DNA of 64,000 bases, from the NCBI RefSeq assembly GCF_019873825.1, contig NZ_CP068418.1, positions 682,001-746,000 on the forward strand, in the 5' to 3' direction. This document shows positions 45,780 through 58,053 of the stretch, piece after piece (position 1 is the stretch's first letter; each line of letters begins with the position of its first letter). Source of the stretch: Mycoplasma sp. E35C (GTDB lineage: Bacteria; Bacillota_I; Bacilli_A; Mycoplasmatales; Mycoplasmoidaceae). The notes under the pieces were generated by a model that was given only the letters and a program-made list of their open reading frames with translations, ran no database searches and was not told where the DNA came from. The position numbers and the translations under genes are program-made.

Positions 45780-46577
45780 TTAAATTGTTTTTAGTGCTTC
45801 TTGTTTTTTAATTACTGATCATGAAATCTTTTTAGCACCATATCATGCTAAAAAGAATGTGATCGGAAAGTAAATAAAGATCATACCAAGTGAGATTGGT
45901 CAAGCAACTTTAGGATTGTTTACTACATCTGTTGCAAATCCATAAACTGAATATCCCGCCATTTGTCCATTGATCTTATAAACATAAGGGATGGTTACAG
46001 CATACACTAAATAAAGAATTGGATAAATCATTCCAGGTATTAGATAACTATGGAATTTTTTAATTTCTTTTAATGGTTCAAAAAGGTATTTTAAGAATCC
46101 GCAAACAATAAATACCAATGGATTAATTAAGTGTAAAACAACACTAGTAATTAGTCTTGGTAGGGTGTTGATTGGATTGGTAAATCCTCTACCTGTGAAG
46201 TTAAGAATAAAGTTATATCCAAAGAAGGTAAAGAAGATATAAACAATTGTTGATATTAAAAACTTATCGTTTTTAAGAACGCTGTTTTTTGGAAAGAAAA
46301 CAAAGAAGATTGAAAAAACAAGCAATAAGATATTACTTTGGTTGGTAAATTTATCAGCCTCAGTAAATCCATTCTTAAAACTATATTGTTTTAATGCTTC
46401 AATACCATCCCCATCTTTACCAATAACATTGATAGTTAAACTATCAATGAAACTATAAACAACAAACCCGAAAGCAATTACGTTCATCAAGAACACAAAA
46501 AAGAACATTTTTTGAGCTCTTGAAAGATTTTTGTATCAATTTTTGATACAAAAATGTTTTTTATTAGATAAATCCAT
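45780..46577 (-). CDS. AIG1/Pr6Pr-like membrane protein, paralogue 3
   Basis: 265 aa, the most divergent of the three. It has a longer first loop (NVIGKDGDGIEALKQYSFK) but keeps KFTNQSNILLLVF, SVVLHLINPLVFIV, YLIPGMIYPILYLVY and GYSVYGFATDV. The invariant Thr, Gln-Ser-Asn and His across divergent copies point to a functional site. It is transcribed from its own promoter and ends at a strong terminator. Confidence 0.78.
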
Positions 46578-46614
46578 ATTTATAAACCCGATCTATTTAT
46601 TAAACAACCTATCT

Positions 46615-49600
46615 TTAGTCCCTTTTCTTACTAAAGCTAGTGCCTAATGAGTTGTATACTCTAACATCATTAACAACAAATCTGTTGTTATCAGATAGTT
46701 GTTTGATGGCTTCGTTTTGAACTGTAGCATTATTAGCTGACATTGCAATTACAGTTAATAATTCAGAAGTAGTTAGACCAAGTGATTGTTCTGGTTTATT
46801 TAATCAGCCTTCACCACCCAGTTTATTAACATCATCGTAATTAATTTGTTTTACGTATGTTGCAATTCTTCTTAAACTATTCTTAACGAATAAAGTATTG
46901 TTTAGTTTGTATTCGTTTTCTTTTTGAGTTCCAATGTATCCAGTGAATTTTTTAAATGCACTTTCTGGAATTTTATTAATCATCTTAGTGATTTCTTCAA
47001 CTTTTGAAGTGTATGATAATGATTTTTTATTATCGTCTAGTTTGAAGTAATCGTTGTTAGAAACTCTTGTTGTTTCTGTGATTTCACGAGCTAGATTATC
47101 TAATTCACGTTCAGATTGAAGTTCATTTACATAAGCAATTAGACTGTCTTTACTACCATAACCATAGAACACACCTTGATCGCCAGAAGTATTGTAGTTA
47201 GTAAATAAAGCGTTCTTAGTTTCTTCGTTAATTGGAGCGTTTGAGTTTTTGAACACTAAACCAGCAAAACCAAATTGTGGAGTTTTCGGAGTTTGTTTAT
47301 TATCTTCTTCTGAAGTTGAAACTTTGTAAGTTAATGAACTGTTATTTCAGTAATTAGCTTCGTCAATTTTCTTAGAATCTTCTTGATTTCAATTCTTCCA
47401 GTTAGAAGTTTTACTTCCTAAAATACCATCAGGGTTTTTATCAAATGTAATTAATGGATTTGTTTGTTTGGTAGGATCTAATGGTAATGTTCAAGTTGCA
47501 AAACCAACTTCACCTTTTTTGATGTTGCTCTTAGCAATTTCTTTAAAGTTAGCTAAGTTGTTGTCTAATAATCATCTGAATGTGTATAAGAATTTATAGT
47601 AATTAAATGTTAAGTCAGATGAAGAATTGTTATCTAAGTCTTGAGCGTCTCAAACTTTATCAATAATTGCATTTAATGATTTAAAGTCGTTATAAACACC
47701 TTTTGAAGTTTTATCGCTTAATGAATTAAATGTTGAGAATTTATAAACATTTCTAATGACATCTTCTAAAGTTTTTTGTTGAATGCCAAACGCTTCTTTA
47801 ACTTTGTGAGATTTAATATCGTAAAAGTCTGAGAATTCTTTAGAACTCTTAATTAATTCAATCTTGAATTGATTGTTAAATCCAGCACCAGTAATATAGC
47901 TATTGATTGCCATATTTAGTGCTAAATCAACATCATCTTTTTCAGGAGATTCTAATTTAGAAGCAGTTAAGAAAGTAGCTTGTGAATCATTATCAACTAA
48001 CTTAGTTTGAATACCTAAACTTTCAACAAAATCAGCTATTTCTTTATTTCTAGCTTCTAATTTAGTTTTCTTATTTTGTTCAATAGTTTCAACAGTTCCT
48101 TTGCTTTCTTCTGTGTGTTTTAAACCATTGATATCTAAATAGAATTGTTCTAAACCATTATATGAACCATCAGATGAACGAACATAAGGGAGTTTTGAAG
48201 CAATACCATTATTTATTGCTAAGTGGCTCTTTTCATTGTCTTCAAAACCCTTAGCACGTTCATAGATTTTAGCTCTAACGTTGTTAGTTTGAGTTTCTAA
48301 ACTTAAAGCTTGTTGATATTCACTTTCAGCTTTAACTAACTTATTAATACGGTCATAAAGCTTCTTGAATGATGCTTTAAAATCTTCAAGTCCTTCTTGA
48401 TTAAAGATGTTATCTTGTTTATTATCTTCAACAAGAGATTGTTCATACATTTGACTTAGAGCTAAGTAAGTGTATAGGTTCTTGTTTTTTTCAAAATAAG
48501 ATTTAATTTGAGAATCAATATTAAATTCGTAATTTTGATTTTCAGGTAGATTTACTGAAGATTTTAATAATGAACGGTAAAGTAAGAATTGTTTTTGTTT
48601 TTCAATATCTCTTGGTGATTCATCTGGACCATGAGTGCCTTTTAGATAATAATCACCACCATCGATAGCAATTACATGGATACCATCTTTACCACGAGCG
48701 AAGATGAATTTTTCAGCTGATTTATTTTTATCTTTATCGCCATTAGATTGGCCATTTCATTTAAAAATTTCGTAAATAGAATTTTTTCCAGAAGCTAAAT
48801 CCTTATAGGCATTATAATATTCATTTGAAGTTCTGCTTTCATCATTCTCTTTTAGTAATGCTTCTTTATTGTTAAATTGTTCTTGATAACCTGGTGTCCC
48901 ATTTCTAATGAAGTTGTTCATTAAATTGATTTTATCAATCGTGGTTTGTGCAGGACCAACATTATCAAGATGAACTGTGTGTGTTTGTTCTAAATATTGT
49001 TGAACATAAGCTGCTGAGAATGATACGTCATAACTATTAAACATATCACTAGCAGTCATTAACAACTTACCACCAGAATCAGATGAGAAATTATTAGGAA
49101 TATCAATTCCTTTAGTTGTTGTATTTACATACGCATCCAACCCATCACGGATAAATTGGTTGTATGCTCTCATACCTTTGTTTTCATCAAATGGTTGATC
49201 ACTTGGAGCTTTGAATGCTTGAAAATTATAACCAGCTGTTAAAGCAGAAGCACCGATTTGTCTTTCATTAAAGATAGAGTTTAATCCATCTTTTGGTGTA
49301 TCGTTAGTAAAGACAATTCTTGATACTAAGTTAGGGTTTTCGTTCTTAACTCATTGATCAAATACGTATTCTTGGATTTTAGCCATGAATTCGTTATTGT
49401 TTTTATTTTGATCATCCTTAGAAAAACCACCATCAGTAAACTTAATGTTTTTTCAGTTTTCTGGGTTATCTAAGATTGTTCTAGATGGAGTTTTAGTTAA
49501 ATTAGTATAAGTTGTATAACCATCTTGGTTTTTATTACTATTTGCTGCGTAAGTTAAGTATGATGTTTCAAAAATAGTGTTGCTAAAGTCACCTAAAACT

Positions 49601-50091
49601 TTTTGAGCAATTTGGTTCTTTTTGTAACTATCTTCAGTTCCACCATTAACATCTAAGCTTTGAGTTTGTAAAACTTTCTTTCAGTTATTACCATAAACAT
49701 TTTGGTTATCTTTTTTTAAGGTGTCTAATTGATTATCAACATCTTCTTTGAAGTTTTCATATTTATTAGTAATTACTTCAGACTTAGAATGCTTATAATA
49801 CTCAGTTAACACTTCTCCTAATGAAGTGCTTAATAAAGCTTGGAAAGCATCAGAATTTTTTAGTGCACTAGTTAAAATTGTGCTTGCTTGTTGTTCGCGA
49901 CCACCAAAGATTGAATCATTTTCAATAAAGCCTTGGTTTTGGGTTCCGCCAACAAAGCCAGTTTTAAATTCAGGGCCAGTTGGTTGTGCTGCGCTTGTGC
50001 AAGCACTAGCAATAATTCCGACTGCTGAAACTACTGATAATAATGATAGTTGTTTGAAAATATTACGCTTTTTATTTTTAGGTTGAAACAT
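46615..50091 (-). CDS. Giant lipoprotein, paralogue A
   Basis: 1158 aa once seven or more TGA codons are read as Trp. Signal KNKKRNIFKQLSLLS, lipobox IIASAC (Cys31). The mature part shares ordered blocks with the neighbouring paralogue B: NPNLVSRIVFTND, SDSGGKLLMTASDMFN, FIFARGKDGIHVIAIDG, IYERAKGFED, KLPYVRSSDGSYNGLE and INYDDVNKLGGEGW. This resembles the large lipoproteins near rpsD/hmw1 in M. genitalium (MG307/MG309 type, from memory). Surface-exposed; function unknown. Confidence 0.85.
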
Positions 50092-50131
50092 CAGGTTATT
50101 AACTCCAATTATCTAATTTTACTACTTTTTA

Positions 50132-53100
50132 ATTATTTGCTTTTTCTACCCACTTGCTGGTTAGGGCATCATATAATCGCTTGTCATTTACTTTGATTAA
50201 TGATTGATCATTAATCAGTTTTAATTCAGCTAAATTTTGTGATGAGCTTTCAAAAGCATATGTTGCAATAATTGATAGCAATTCATTTATTGATAAACCT
50301 AAACGGTTTTCTTTATTTGTTAATCATGATTCACCACCAAGTTTCGCCACATCATTAAAGTTAATTTGTTTAGTGTATGTAATTCAGTTGGTTAATGATT
50401 GTTTTGATTGATATGGTTTGAAATCACCAGGTTGTTTAGTCATATCATTTGAAGCAACTTTGTTTTGACCAACATATCCTTCAAATTTAGTGAAGGCTGT
50501 TTGTTTAACAATTTGTTCATTATTTAACAACTCAGTTAGTTTTTTCTTTCTTGCTTCAAAATCTAAACTCTTACCACTTTCATCATGATCAAACAAGGTT
50601 ACATTAACATTGTTTCTTCTTAACAATTCAACAAAAGCATCTAATTCACGATCACTTGTTAAACCTTCAATGTGTTTCATGATTTCATCTTTATTGCTTC
50701 CGAACGCATAGAAGATTCCTTCTTGGTCTTGGTTGTCATATAAAGCAGCTTTAACTTCATCATTAAGGTTAGATGTTGAGTTTGTAAAACTTAAACCGTT
50801 GAATCCATAAACTATTTTATTATCATCACTAACAGTTGAGTAATTTAAGTTTTTAGACTTCGCATTTTCACTACTTGATGAAGCATTAGCTAAATTTAAG
50901 AAGTTGAACTCACTGCCTTGTAAGTAATCTGGGTTAGATGTGAATTTAGTGAAATCAACTGGATCTTGTTTGTCTGCAATATTACCATTACTATCTAACT
51001 TAGTTCCAGTTGTTAATGTTCATGAAACATTAGCACTTACACCAGAAGTAATTTGGTTAGATAATATTGTTTTGAATTCAGCTAAATTATCTTTAATTAA
51101 ATATCTAAATGCATTTAAGTATCTTAGATAGTTTAATGAAGAATTATCATTAACATCAGTTGTTGTTACTAAACTATTAAAGTAATTAGTTAATGTTTGT
51201 TGATATTCTTCTTGATTTGATCAAGAACCATATTTTAGTTTCTTAGCTTCTGAAGTTCATAAGCTTTGAATGTAATAGAACTTAATAACGTTTTCAAATT
51301 GATTAACTTTTAATCCAGCATAATCATTAAACTTATTCTTGCTAGCATCGTAGAATTCTTTAAATTCTGCGTTATCTAAATAGAATTGACGTTTGTAATT
51401 ATTAGTTGAAGTTGGTAAGTTAATTGCTGCTTGAATTGCTGAGTTAATCGCTAAACTATAACGATCATTAAATTTTGATTTCACAAAAACGTTTTGTGAA
51501 TATTGATAGCTTGAAACACCTTCTAACAATAAAAGTTCGGTTGCTTCTTTAACGCTTGTTTCAAATTTATCGTGAGCATCTTTAACAACCTTATTAAAGA
51601 CATCAGTTAATCCGTTATTATCTTTAGTAGTAGCAAATTTAGTATCCAACAACCCATTAGCTATCAACAATTGTTTGTAATAACCTTCAAGTCCAATGTA
51701 TGAACCATCTTTACTTGCAATGTGAGGTAATTTACCTGCAATTCCGATTTTTTCAGCTTTATTATCTTTAATTAAATCGTCATAAGTTTTAGCTCTTTCA
51801 TAAATCTTATCACGAACATTTAAAGCATCGTTTCTAATTCTTTTAGCTAAATCATAGTTAGCTTTTTTATTAAATAAATCTTTAACTACTTCTTTGATTT
51901 GTCTTAAAGATTCTAATAATGAAGCATAATAACTTCCACCTTTGTGTAAGAATGAATCTTCATTATCAACTGCATTTAATAAGAATTCTAAAATCAGATT
52001 AACGTTATTATCACTAAAGAATTTTTTAACAGTATCAGTTAATTTAAATTCATAACTCTTATCAGAATAAAAACGACCAAAGTCAGGGTTTTTAACTAGT
52101 GCATCTCTAAATAATAAGAATTCTTTTTGTTTTTCAATATTTCTAGTGTTATTTACTAAGTAGTAATTAGCACCATCGATTGCCATTACATGGATACCAT
52201 CTTTACCTCTTGATAAGATGAATTGGTTGGCAAGATCTTTACTATCCTTAGTTAATGTTTTAGGACGGATGTATTCGTGAAGACTTGCATTCCCTTGAGC
52301 ATACTCTGAATAAGGTTTGTAATACTCATTCAATTTATTATTGCTTTTAGATTGCGCAGATCCTTCTTCACCCTCTGTATCAGTTTCGAACAATCTGATT
52401 GCTGATGCAATTTTAACTGCATCTTTTTTAAGTCCTTCTGATTTTGAACTTAAATCTAACTTAGTTGAATATGCAGCATTATTATTTTGTCCATTATCAG
52501 CAAAGATAAAATTCTCCATGATGTTGTCAGGTTTTAATTCAACTGACGCAACACCATTATCTTTATCAGCATCATTAACTAAATCTTGGTATTGTTGAAC
52601 ATAAGCAGAGCTAAATGCGACATCGTATGTATTAAACATATCACTTGATGTCATTAACAACTTACCACCACTATCTGATGAGAATTGGTTTAAGAAATCA
52701 ACGGTTTTATTACTGTCATTATAATAGTTAGCCAAACCATTGTTTGCCACTAATTGTTTGAATCCTGTTGATAGTTTTGGTGATAGTGGATCTAATACAT
52801 TCTTAGGATCAGTGAATGCTTGGAAGTTGTAACTAGCTTTCAGATCATCTTTAACAACTTTCTTATTAAATATTTGATCCAATCCACCTCTAACATCTTC
52901 ATTAGTAAATACTAAACGAGATACAAGGTTAGGGTTTTCTTGTCTAACTCATTTATCAAATACGAATGATTGGAAATCAGCAAACATTTGATCATCGTTG
53001 TCTGTTGATTTATCAGTTGTATAACCCTTGCTGTAAAACTTTAAGTTTTTTCAATTTTCTGGTTTATTTAAATCTTCAATTAACGGGTTATTTATTTTCT

Positions 53101-53620
53101 TATTATTTTCATCAAAATAACCTAAATAATCTTTATTAAAGACTTTACTTGAGAAATCATTAAAAAGATTAGTTAAGATCTGAGTTTGTTTATAGCTTTC
53201 AGCACTTCCACCGTTAGCATCTAGTAGATCGGTTTGTTTTCTAATTTCAAAGTTTCTTCTAAACTGGTTTCTTAATGAAGTGGTTTCTGATTCTAATTTA
53301 CTATCAGCCTCACTAATCCAGTTATTATATTGTTTAACAACATCTTCTGATGCGTTGTTTTTATATCAATCTTCTAGTGAAGATGCCACTAGAAATCTAG
53401 CAAAATTATTAAACCCTTGATCATTTAATAAAGCATTATGGAAAACTTCATTAAAGCTTCCCACAGATGAATCACTAAAGTTTTGAGGGGCTGGCCCTGG
53501 TTTAAATAAGTCAGCATCACCACCAACTACTCCACAGCTACTAGCGATCATTCCGACCACAGAACCTAGACCTAATATAAAAGAACTAAAAAGTATTTTT
53601 CGTTTTCTGTTTTTTAACAT
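50132..53620 (-). CDS. Giant lipoprotein, paralogue B
   Basis: About 1162 aa from ATG at 53620 (MLKNRKRKILF); an in-frame ATG at 53647 would add nine residues that make a poorer signal peptide. Lipobox MIASSC. It carries the same conserved blocks as paralogue A (NPNLVSRLVFTNE, SDSGGKLLMTSSDMFN, FILSRGKDGIHVMAIDG, KLPHIASKDGSYIGLE, INFNDVAKLGGESW), showing tandem duplication. It differs strongly between blocks. The tail ends QQVGRKSK. It lies 40 bp upstream of paralogue A, with no T-tailed terminator seen between. Confidence 0.84.
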
Positions 53621-53650
53621 TGAAATTAGATAAGTGTATATGAACAAATA

Positions 53651-53673
53651 GGAAGAAACGCAACGATTCTTCC
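53651..53673. promoter_or_regulatory. Hairpin in the leader of lipoprotein B
   Basis: Stem GGAAGAA / TTCTTCC with a nine-base loop, about 30 bp upstream of the likely start. Two direct copies of CTATATCGTT follow near 53676 and 53696. No T-tail. Possibly an operator or attenuator. Confidence 0.4.
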
Positions 53674-53716
53674 GTCTATATCGTTTTAGATTATACTATA
53701 TCGTTATTTTTTAGAT

Positions 53717-54625
53717 CTATCAACGCAAACGAGACAAATTAAAGAAGTTTTGTAGATGTGGTTCTGAGATCTTGATTAAGCTTATTACAGAAATAATCAG
53801 GATTGGTAAGCGTAGGGTTTCTTTAATAATTCTAGGTATCAGATATGCTGTTAAGATGTAATCTTTATCCTTTGGTTTTTGGTGATTTACATTAATTAAA
53901 AACTCATTAATTGAGATTGTTCCCATCACGATTGAATAAAGAATTGATAAACTAATCATCATTGTAGAAACATATAAAAATAACTTGATTGAGTTTTTTG
54001 TTTTTTTATTTTTTAAATAAAGTGTTCAGCTAATAATTTCAGCAAAAACAAAAAACACTGCCATTAAAACTAAGCTAACGATTGTTCCAAATGATGTTTC
54101 TTTTAATAAGAAAGAATTGGTGCTTTCAGATCCGTTGTATAGACCTAAAAAAACAAAACCTAAAATACTAAAACCAATAATCATGATTTGTTGGAAAACA
54201 AAATCATAAAAATTGTTTTTTGTTTCTTTTCTAATTCGATAGATTGAACCAAATAATGAAGCTGTAAAAACAATTAATGGTTCTTGAATGGCAAACATTC
54301 AATACCACACCCCACCTTGTCCTAATAAAAAAGATAGTGTGTCTGTTAAAAATCCAATTGGAACAGCCACAACAGGTCCAAAAATTCAACCAATTAAAGC
54401 TAAACCAACTCAAGATATTCCTAAACTAATTGTTGGTCCTAGTTTAATAACAAAAAAGCCCAAAGCAACCTTTAAAGCTATAAATAAAGAAAGGTATGAA
54501 ATCAAATAGATGTTATACCTTAGCTTTAATGGTCAAAATGGTAAAAAAAACTTAATGATTGCTTGTTTATTAACTTTCTTTTTTTTAGCAATCACTAGGT
54601 TTTCTTCAATTGTTATTTTTTGCAA
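53717..54625 (-). CDS. ECF transporter S component (FolT-like)
   Basis: 302 aa with about six helices. The segment KLGPTISLGISWVGLALIG, then WIFGPVVAVPIGFLTDTLSFL, matches ECF S components of the folate type (GPxxGxxxGxxxDxLxF). It would recruit the shared EcfT-EcfA module, not encoded in this window, to import a vitamin. There is no upstream ATG in frame; TTG at 54625 with AGGAG 11 bases before it is the probable start. Several TGA(Trp) codons. The stop codon of the preceding gene lies 4 bp before this start. Confidence 0.75.
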
Positions 54626-54628
54626 ATT

Positions 54629-55984
54629 CTAAAAAGCTCCTGAACTAGATTTGTCTGGGAATTGACCAAAAAAAGCACCCATTGCTTCTTTTGCTGTTTT
54701 CTTAATTTCGTCAGTGTATTGATCAATTGTTGCATCTAATCGTTCATGATCAACTGTTGGTTTAAAGAATCATGAAATAAAGATTAAAACTAAGAATGAA
54801 ATTGGATAAGCTAACAATAAGATTCAAAGGCCAGTAGAAATATTACGAGCAATTGCAATATCTAAGCTACCTTCTGGAAAACTAATCTTTGAATCAACTG
54901 TATTCATCTCTTTAACTAAATCTAAGTATGAACCACCACCAGCTCCAACTGGAATAAAACTAAAGATGATTGTAATGACCAACATGATAAATAATAATTG
55001 GAATTTAAAGCTAAATCTTAAATTATCATTGATATTTGGAGCATCAACATCTCTGTTGGTATAAGCTTTTATTGTATTTAATGCGTTGTTTAAAATCTTT
55101 TGAGGGGTTTTTCCCATCAAATTCATGACATAACGATATCCAATGAATACGGATACAAAAATTAACATTGCATGAATTAGATACAAACCAGGATTAACAA
55201 TTTTAACTGGATTTGCAGTGCCCTGAATTATGTAATTTATATCTGGTATTTGTTGGTTAGAATTAAGTGTTAGATATCAGAAAATAATAATTAAATTTAA
55301 TAAAGCAAATAAAAAACAACTAATTGCTGCTAAATAATTTAATACCAGCATTCCTTTGTGTTTTTGTTTAAACAAGAAGTAATTACCAATATCAGCTTCA
55401 AGTTTAACAACTGATGCTGCCATTGAACGGTAATTTTGTTCAGCTGCTTGCTCAAAAATGTCCTTCATGTTTGAAGGATTAAAAGCAGCTCTACTACCAG
55501 CAAAGCTTGATTCTAAGTCTTTTTCATCAACATCTGTTACTGTTGGTTCATTAAAGTTTTTCTTAATATCTGAATTATCAGCTTCATTTATTGAGCTTTT
55601 ATCTAATTTGTCATCAACCTTAGAATCGACTGGGTTATTTTTATTAATTATTTCATCAATAGATTTATTAAAGGTGTTTAAAATGAAGATGTCTAAATAG
55701 TTAGCATCATCAATTGCATCATCTAGATCTTTATAATCTTTTAAATCTTCTGATTTAGTTTTTATTGATTGATATTGATTTAGTTTTTCTAATAAAAAAT
55801 CAACGGTTTCTAAATTTGTTGAAGCATTCTCTGCTTTATTAGCCACAAACTTATAAATCGCTATTTGTTTTAATACAACACCCCTAAATGCTTCATTTTT
55901 CTTAAGTTCTTCAGAAAATTCTGGAGTATTAAAAATCGCATTAAGTTTAAATTTGATTTTATCTAGTAATTGGTTTAGTTCCAT
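54629..55984 (-). CDS. Membrane protein with N-terminal helical domain, 451 aa
   Basis: Residues 1-205 are soluble and acidic, with coiled-coil potential (DFLLEKLNQYQSIKTKSEDL) and a disordered stretch around NNPVDSKVDDKLDKSS. Four transmembrane helices follow at about 218-238, 262-284, 318-338 and 385-405. The tail has DHERLDATIDQYTDEIKK. No family recognised; position before holA-comEC parallels MG314 of M. genitalium (from memory). Five bp from holA and 4 bp from the ECF gene, so one operon. Confidence 0.8.
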
Positions 55985-55989
55985 TTTTA

Positions 55990-56907
55990 TTAGTTGACAC
56001 CTTTTATTATGAAATATTTTAGTGATTGATAAGAATCAACTAAACTTCTTTTATTATTAATATCTAATTTTAACAAATTAGCAATAAATTCTTTTATTAG
56101 ACTACTAGATTTTATTTGAATATCTCGGTATGTGTATTTGACTCAATAAAGATTAACACTCATTTTTTTAGCAATCTCTTCATCGCTTAGTTTCATTTTC
56201 TTACCCAAAAGCATGAAGTAAATTTTAGAAAACATCGTTATTAAGGTTGAAATAATCTCGCTTGGTTGACGTTTGTCCATAATTAAATCTTCATAGATCA
56301 TTAAAGTTTCTTCTGTGTTTTTGTTAATAATGACTTTGGTTAAGTTGTAGATTTGTCTATCAGAATGATCAATTAAAACTTTTTCAACTACTTCACTATC
56401 ATTTAAATCTTCATCATCTAATCAAATTAATTTTTGAATTTCATTAATAATTAATCTTGATTCAAAATTAGTTTTTTTATCAATTGAATAAGCTAGTCAT
56501 TCAGGGTATTTTTTAAAATTTTTACTTAACTCTTTTTTAATGAATTCAATCTTAGAATTATTTTTATCTTCTAATGATTTTATGTCAATTTTACCGTTGA
56601 TTTTTAAAAATTTTTCTTTTTTTGTATCGTATTTAGAATTAACAATTAAATAAATTTTCTTATCACTATTATTAAGATTATTAATGATAATTTGAGCTTC
56701 TTCATTTTTAAAATCTTTGTATAAAAATAAAGGATTAATAATCACTAAAGTTTTATCTGAATTCGTATCAAACAAACCCTTATTTAAATAAGGATTTAAA
56801 TTTGTTTTTTCATCATAATTAATAAAAGTTAATTTTTCATCTTTTAACTTATCAATTAAATTATTCTTTGCTAAATAAAAATCGTCACAAACCACTAGAT
56901 AATTCAT
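55990..56907 (-). CDS. holA: DNA polymerase III delta subunit (HolA)
   Basis: 305 aa. The clamp-loader delta subunit opens the beta clamp. Recognition is by layout: N-terminal NYLVVCDDFYLAKNNLIDKL, a Rossmann-like core without Walker motifs, a helical middle (IYNLTKVIINKNTEETLMIYEDLI) and a C-terminal collar with KKMKLSDEEIAKKMSVNLYWVKY. The context just after comEC matches M. genitalium MG315-MG316. The ATG at 56907 (TAATAATG, 2 bp after the comEC stop) is preferred to the in-frame GTG at 56931. Confidence 0.75.
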
Positions 56908-56909
56908 TA

Positions 56910-58031
56910 TTAAATTAACCTTTTGATTCACATAGAGCTAATAAACAAATAATAAATTATTAAATAGTAAAAAGGTATTCAATTAACTAAATTAGTTAAT
57001 TTTATGATTAATAAATTGATTTGAAGCTTATCAATAACAATAAAGAACCCCTTATGAATTAAACCTAAAAAGCTTCATGCAATACTAAAAGGGAATAAAA
57101 ATAGATTAATAAAGTAAATTCCAATTATTATTGGACTTAGAATGATTGATCAGAAAATTGTTAAAATGTTAATCTTACCAAACGCATTAACAATCAATCC
57201 ACCAACAATAAAATTAATCAAAACACTAGCTATCAGTGTTTTCATAAAATTATTGAGTTTATTAATCTTAAATACCATACTGATAACAATCACACTAAGA
57301 TAACTTAATATGTATGAATAATTCTTAAAACTATAAGGATTAAGTAATAACAATAACATTCCTGATATTGATAAACTTAATAATTTAACATCACCCTTTT
57401 TAATGAATTTTTCAAGAATTAAATTTAGCAAAATTCCTATTAAAACTCTTAGCACTCCATAACTGAAACTTAGTAAAAAAGAATAGAAGAATAAAATTGA
57501 AAAAGATGCAAAATTACCGATGATTTTGTGTTTTTTGAATATTTTTAAAATCACTAAATTTATTAATGATAAATGCAATCCACTGATCACTAATAAATGT
57601 GCAATTGATAAATTTAAAATCTGCTGATAAATTAATTTATTATCATTGTTTTTTACATTAAATAATGTTAGTAACAAAAACCCTCTTGATTGTTTATTGG
57701 TATTAGTATTTAAATAATCAATAATGATTTTTCTTAAATCATATTCTTGCGGTATCTTATCTAATAAATCTTTAATCACAATTCCTTTAATTTGAAATTT
57801 GTAATAAACAAAATAATAGATTGAAAATAATACCAATAAACTAACAATCAAGATTGCTATTGAATAATGAAATAAAAAGAATGCTACAACAATAAACACA
57901 ACCACCAAGATACCAATCAGCACTCAGGATTGTTGATTAAAGTTATAGCCTAAAATTCATAATGATATTAAACAAAACAATAACGCTAGTGGATAGTTTT
58001 GTTTAATATTAGTTTTGATTTTTATTTCCAT
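56910..58031 (-). CDS. comEC: ComEC/Rec2-like DNA-uptake channel, short form
   Basis: 373-aa membrane protein with about ten helices. The competence signature LSIAHLLVISGLHLSLIN (residues about 145-162) is intact, as is SFSYGVLRVLIGILLNL. It lacks the N-terminal OB domain and the C-terminal metallo-beta-lactamase domain of full-length ComEC (about 700-800 aa), as does the short MG316 form. It could form a channel for DNA or nucleotide uptake. TGA(Trp) codons at both ends hide the N-terminus MEIKIKTNIKQNYP and the C-terminal 80 residues. It starts 23 bp after valS. Confidence 0.85.
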
Positions 58032-58053
58032 ATACAAGATATGGAAAAAATCC

